Made by a program: the position numbers and the translations under genes
Shown: in pieces, positions 20,371 to 23,021 of the stretch
Layout: the number at the start of each line of letters is the position of its first letter
Numbering within the stretch: the stretch's first letter is position 1
The notes under the pieces: generated by a model
What the model was told of the DNA's origin: nothing
Databases searched by the model: none
Seen by the model: only the letters and a program-made list of their open reading frames with translations
DNA from: an uncultured Actinomycetes bacterium
GTDB taxonomy: Bacteria; Actinomycetota; Thermoleophilia; Solirubrobacterales; 70-9
Reading direction: 5' to 3'
Length of the DNA stretch: 23,021 bases
NCBI GenBank assembly: GCA_946479725.1
Contig: CAMLHB010000018.1
Location: forward strand, 1 to 23,021

Positions 20371-21752
20371 GCTTCCTCCCCTTCGCCCACGCGCTTGCAT
20401 CCAGGCAGGATCTCCCGATCCCCGCCTGGCTGTTCGCGTGGGCGGCCTCGATCGTCCTCATCGCCTCCTTCTTCGCCCTCTCGGCGGCCTGGCGGGAGCC
20501 GAAGCTGGAGGACGAGCGGCGGCGGCCGCTCGGGGAGCGGCTCTCGGCCGTGCTGCTCGGCCTGCCAATGCAGATCGCCTGCGGCGCGATTGGCGTCTTC
20601 CTCCTCGGCTTCGCCGTCTACGCCGGCCTCGAAGGGACCGAAGCGCCGGACCGCAACTTCGCCCTCACCTTCCTCTTCGTCACCTGCTGGCTTGGCTTCC
20701 CCTTCTTCTCGGCGATCTTCGGCGACCTCTTCCGCCCCTTCAACCCCTGGCGCGCGGTCGGCCGCGCCGCCGGCACCGGCTTCACCGCTCTCGCCCGCCA
20801 GCGGCCCACCCACCTCGCCTATCCCGAGAAGCTCGGCCGCTGGCCGGCGGCGATCGGCCTGCTCGGCGTCGTCTGGCTCGAGGTCATCTACGGCGCCGGC
20901 GGGATCGGGATCGAACCCCATGCGACCGCGGTCGCCGCCTTGGTCTACAGCGCCTACACGCTGGCGATGATGGCCGTCTTCGGGGTCGAGGAGTGGTGCG
21001 AACGCGGCGAGACCTTCTCGGTCTACTTCGGGATGTTCGGCCGCCTCGGCATCTTCGGCGCCAGCGAAGGCCGGCTGCACCGACGCCGGCCGCTCTCGGC
21101 GACGACCAGCTGGGCGACGATCCCCGGCTCGGCCGCCGTGGTCATCGCCTCGATCGCCTCGACCAGCTTCGACGGCGGTCAGGAGGGGGCGTTCAAGGAC
21201 TTCCTGGAATCAGTGGTCGAATGGTTCGCCAACGCCGGCCTCGGCCCGACCGGCTCGCTGCGCTGGGGCGAGTCGCTGGTGATGCTGCTCTGCTTCGCAG
21301 GGGTCGGCCTCGTCTACCTGCTCGGCGTTCGCGGTATGCGCACCGTGCCCGGGGCCCCCTCGTTCGCCAAGCTCCGGGTCGGCTTCGCCCACACCCTGAT
21401 CCCGATCGCCCTCGCCTACCTCGTCGCCCACTACTTCAGCTTCTTCGTCTTTCAGGAGCAGGCCCAGTTCGGCTTCCTCCTCTCCGACCCACTCGGCACC
21501 GGCACCACCGACCTCTTCGGCACCGCCGGCCTCGAAGTCGACTACTCGATCCTCAGCGCCAACACCATCTGGTACGTCCAGGTCGCGGCCCTGGTGATCG
21601 GCCACGTCGTCGGCCTGATGCTCGCCCACGACCGCGCCCTCGTCTACTGGCCCGACTACCGCAAGGCCACCGCCTCGCAGTACTGGATGCTGGCCGTGAT
21701 GGTCGCCTTCACCTGCTTCGGCCTCTACCTGCTCTCGGTCTCGAACGCCTAG
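20367..21752 (+). CDS. Polytopic membrane protein of the so-called 'fenitrothion hydrolase' family
   Basis: 461-aa integral membrane protein with about 9-11 hydrophobic segments (for example about 17-41, 62-88, 95-120, 158-178, 188-207, 305-328, 345-368, 402-427 and 437-459). From memory, similar actinobacterial proteins carry the database name 'fenitrothion hydrolase', taken from an organophosphate-degrading Burkholderia; I would not infer that activity here. Histidines lie in or near predicted helices (AHTLIPIALAYLVAHYFSF and GHVVGLMLAHDRAL), as in proteins that bind haem or a metal, but this is an inference. The first codon is TTG 20367 in a TTGA overlap with the cupredoxin-like gene; the protein begins MSFLPFAHALASRQDLPIPAW. 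It ends in a CTAG shared with the convergent sufD stop. Confidence 0.78.
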   Translation: MSFLPFAHALASRQDLPIPAWLFAWAASIVLIASFFALSAAWREPKLEDERRRPLGERLSAVLLGLPMQIACGAIGVFLLGFAVYAGLEGTEAPDRNFALTFLFVTCWLGFPFFSAIFGDLFRPFNPWRAVGRAAGTGFTALARQRPTHLAYPEKLGRWPAAIGLLGVVWLEVIYGAGGIGIEPHATAVAALVYSAYTLAMMAVFGVEEWCERGETFSVYFGMFGRLGIFGASEGRLHRRRPLSATTSWATIPGSAAVVIASIASTSFDGGQEGAFKDFLESVVEWFANAGLGPTGSLRWGESLVMLLCFAGVGLVYLLGVRGMRTVPGAPSFAKLRVGFAHTLIPIALAYLVAHYFSFFVFQEQAQFGFLLSDPLGTGTTDLFGTAGLEVDYSILSANTIWYVQVAALVIGHVVGLMLAHDRALVYWPDYRKATASQYWMLAVMVAFTCFGLYLLSVSNA

Positions 21753-22858
21753 AGAATCTCGGCGAGGCGCCTCTCGAGCGCCTCGGAGACGCTGTCCCGC
21801 ACCGGGCCCTCGGCCAGCCGTTCGACCAAGGACTCGAGGAAGCCTTCGATGATCAGCGCCTTCGCGGTCTCGTCGTCGAGGCCGCGGGAGGTGAGGTAGA
21901 AGAGCTGCTCCTTGTCAACCTGGGCGACGGCGGCGGCGTGGGTGCAGCGGACGTCGTCGGCGAGGATCTCGAGGCCCGGGATCGCGTCGGCGTGGGCCTC
22001 GGGCGAGAGCAGCAGGTTGCGGCTCTCCTGAAATGCGTCGGTCTGCTGGGCGCCGGGGTCGACCTTGATCATTCCGCGCCAGACGGCGGTCGAGCCGGCG
22101 GCGAGGACGCCTCGGAAGGCGAGGTCGGAGTTGGTGTTCGGCGCCGCGTGCTCCTGCAGCGTGTCGAAGTCGAGGTGCTGGCCGGCGCCGCCGGCGTAGC
22201 CCCCGGTGACCCGCGCCTCGGAGCCCGGGCCGGCGAGCTTGGTCTCCATCCGCACCTTGCCGTTGGCCGAGCCGAAGCCGAGCGCGGCCCAGTCGAGGCG
22301 GCCGTCCCGCTGCACTTCGGCGCGCTGGGTGGCGAAGATCCAGCTCTGCTCGGAGATGTCCTGGGTGTTGACGTAGCGCAGGGTCGCGGCCTGGCCGACC
22401 GCCAGCTCGACGACGCTGTTGAGGACCGCATCGACCTCGTCGCCGGGCGAGGACCAGTGCTCCCAGACCTCCGCCTCGGCGCCGTCCTCGACGACGATCA
22501 AGGTGCGCCAGTTGACGGCGCTGCCGTCGGTATTGACGGGAACCTCGATCTGGATCGGCTCGCTCAGCGTCACGCCGGCCGGCACGTGGACGAGCACCCC
22601 GTTGCGGGGGGCCGCCTCGTTGCGGGCGACGAAGGGGTCGTCGCCGGGGACGAGCGTTCCCAGCCTGTCGGCCAGGTCCGGGTGCGAATCCGCCGCCTCG
22701 GCGAGGTCGACCACAGTCGCCCCGCCGCCGCCGGCGATGACCGGCACCGCCTCGGTCGCCTCGTAGAGGTCGAGGTCGAGCGCGGAGATGTCGGTGAATT
22801 CCCAGCCCTTCGTCTTCTGATCGGGCAGCGGCGGGAGAGCCAAGGCCTGCTCAGCCAA
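21749..22858 (-). CDS. sufD: Fe-S cluster assembly protein SufD
   Basis: Scaffold subunit of the SufBCD complex that builds Fe-S clusters in the cytosol, 369 aa, slightly shorter than E. coli SufD (about 420 aa). The N-terminal [10 protein letters not shown] block is typical. The right-handed beta-helix core follows ([17 protein letters not shown], then [14 protein letters not shown]), and the C-terminal part has [37 protein letters not shown] and [15 protein letters not shown], which contains the conserved Cys and His. The final helical domain has [23 protein letters not shown], shared with SufB. I see no ATG in frame near the start; translation probably begins at TTG 22858, overlapping the sufB stop by 8 bp. 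It is therefore coupled to sufB. Confidence 0.97.
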   Translation of the reverse strand: MAEQALALPPLPDQKTKGWEFTDISALDLDLYEATEAVPVIAGGGGATVVDLAEAADSHPDLADRLGTLVPGDDPFVARNEAAPRNGVLVHVPAGVTLSEPIQIEVPVNTDGSAVNWRTLIVVEDGAEAEVWEHWSSPGDEVDAVLNSVVELAVGQAATLRYVNTQDISEQSWIFATQRAEVQRDGRLDWAALGFGSANGKVRMETKLAGPGSEARVTGGYAGGAGQHLDFDTLQEHAAPNTNSDLAFRGVLAAGSTAVWRGMIKVDPGAQQTDAFQESRNLLLSPEAHADAIPGLEILADDVRCTHAAAVAQVDKEQLFYLTSRGLDDETAKALIIEGFLESLVERLAEGPVRDSVSEALERRLAEIL

Positions 22859-23021
22859 TGGAGCCCTCCATCTGCAGCTCTATGAGGCGATTCAACTCGA
22901 CCGCGTACTCCATCGGCAGCTCCTTGGTCACCGGCTCGATGAAGCCGTTGACGATCATCTTCGAAGCCTCCTCCTCGTCGAGCCCGCGGCTCTGCAGGTA
23001 GAAGAGCTGCTCGTCGCCGAT
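22851..23021 (-). CDS. sufB: Fe-S cluster assembly protein SufB (partial, C-terminal 56 residues)
   Basis: Only the 3' end is in the window; the rest lies beyond the right edge. The reading frame gives [20 protein letters not shown], then [25 protein letters not shown] and a final [11 protein letters not shown] before TGA (22853-22851). This matches the conserved C-terminal helical domain of SufB, the scaffold on which SufBCD assembles clusters. The parallel QLFYL-SRGLD motif in sufD shows the SufB/SufD relationship. The 8-bp overlap with sufD and same strand mark an operon whose other suf genes are outside the window. Confidence 0.95.
   Translation of the reverse strand: MGDEQLFYLQSRGLDEEEASKMIVNGFIEPVTKELPMEYAVELNRLIELQMEGSIG

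Noticed and set aside
20096..22885. Long plus-strand open frame (929 codons) across the membrane operon and sufD
   Set aside because: It crosses two well-supported genes in another frame and on the other strand and has Arg/Pro-rich shadow composition.

Overview
The window is very GC-rich DNA (about 70% by eye), with G/C at most third codon positions. The gene families and their sequence style suggest a high-GC actinobacterium, most likely Thermoleophilia/Solirubrobacterales. This placement is an inference from the content: SufBD, non-mevalonate IspH, WS/DGAT acyltransferase, AddAB-type recombination proteins, and an operon with a polytopic protein of the family often labelled 'fenitrothion hydrolase'. 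There is no rRNA, tRNA, CRISPR array, IS element or prophage block. Genes are packed closely and no stretch above 300 bases lacks a gene.

Layout. 1-6622 (-): addB-like then addA-like genes (4-bp overlap; addA runs off the left edge), a double-strand-break helicase-nuclease. 6744-7199 (+): unknown 151-aa protein. 7255-8691 (+): zwf, glucose-6-phosphate dehydrogenase. 8688-9723 (-): unknown 131-aa protein followed by a HAD hydrolase. 9801-10708 (+): a phosphinothricin-acetyltransferase-like GNAT and a SufT/MIP18-type protein. 10721-14115 (-): a MacB/LolCDE-like ABC exporter (ATPase, then an 866-aa double-FtsX permease). 14188-15226 (-): FxsA and a RimJ/RimL-type GNAT. 15285-16700 (-): WS/DGAT. 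16831-17796 (+): ispH. 17844-18698 (-): peptidoglycan endopeptidase. 18832-19653 (-): DipZ/TlpA-like thioredoxin-fold protein without its cysteines. 19690-21752 (+): a three-gene membrane operon (small membrane protein, membrane-anchored cupredoxin-fold protein, polytopic membrane protein). 21749-23021 (-): sufB (only its 3' end) and sufD.

Three things stand out. First, the addA-like gene carries three different inverted repeats (643-693, 472-516, 3056-3078). Each lies in a poorly conserved linker and keeps the frame open, as in-frame palindromic elements do in Rickettsia. Second, nine of the thirteen visible transcription-unit starts have a TANNNT hexamer ending 6-7 bases before the start codon and no Shine-Dalgarno, so leaderless transcription looks like the local rule; this also fixes several start codons. 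Third, the 18.8-21.75 kb region pairs a thioredoxin-fold protein lacking its CxxC with a divergent operon encoding a cupredoxin-fold protein lacking the usual copper ligands and a histidine-bearing polytopic membrane protein. This is the best candidate here for an uncharacterised system. Other structures worth attention are inverted repeats upstream of the acetyltransferase and ispH, tandem hairpins inside the membrane operon, and two convergent gene pairs whose stop codons interlock in four bases.
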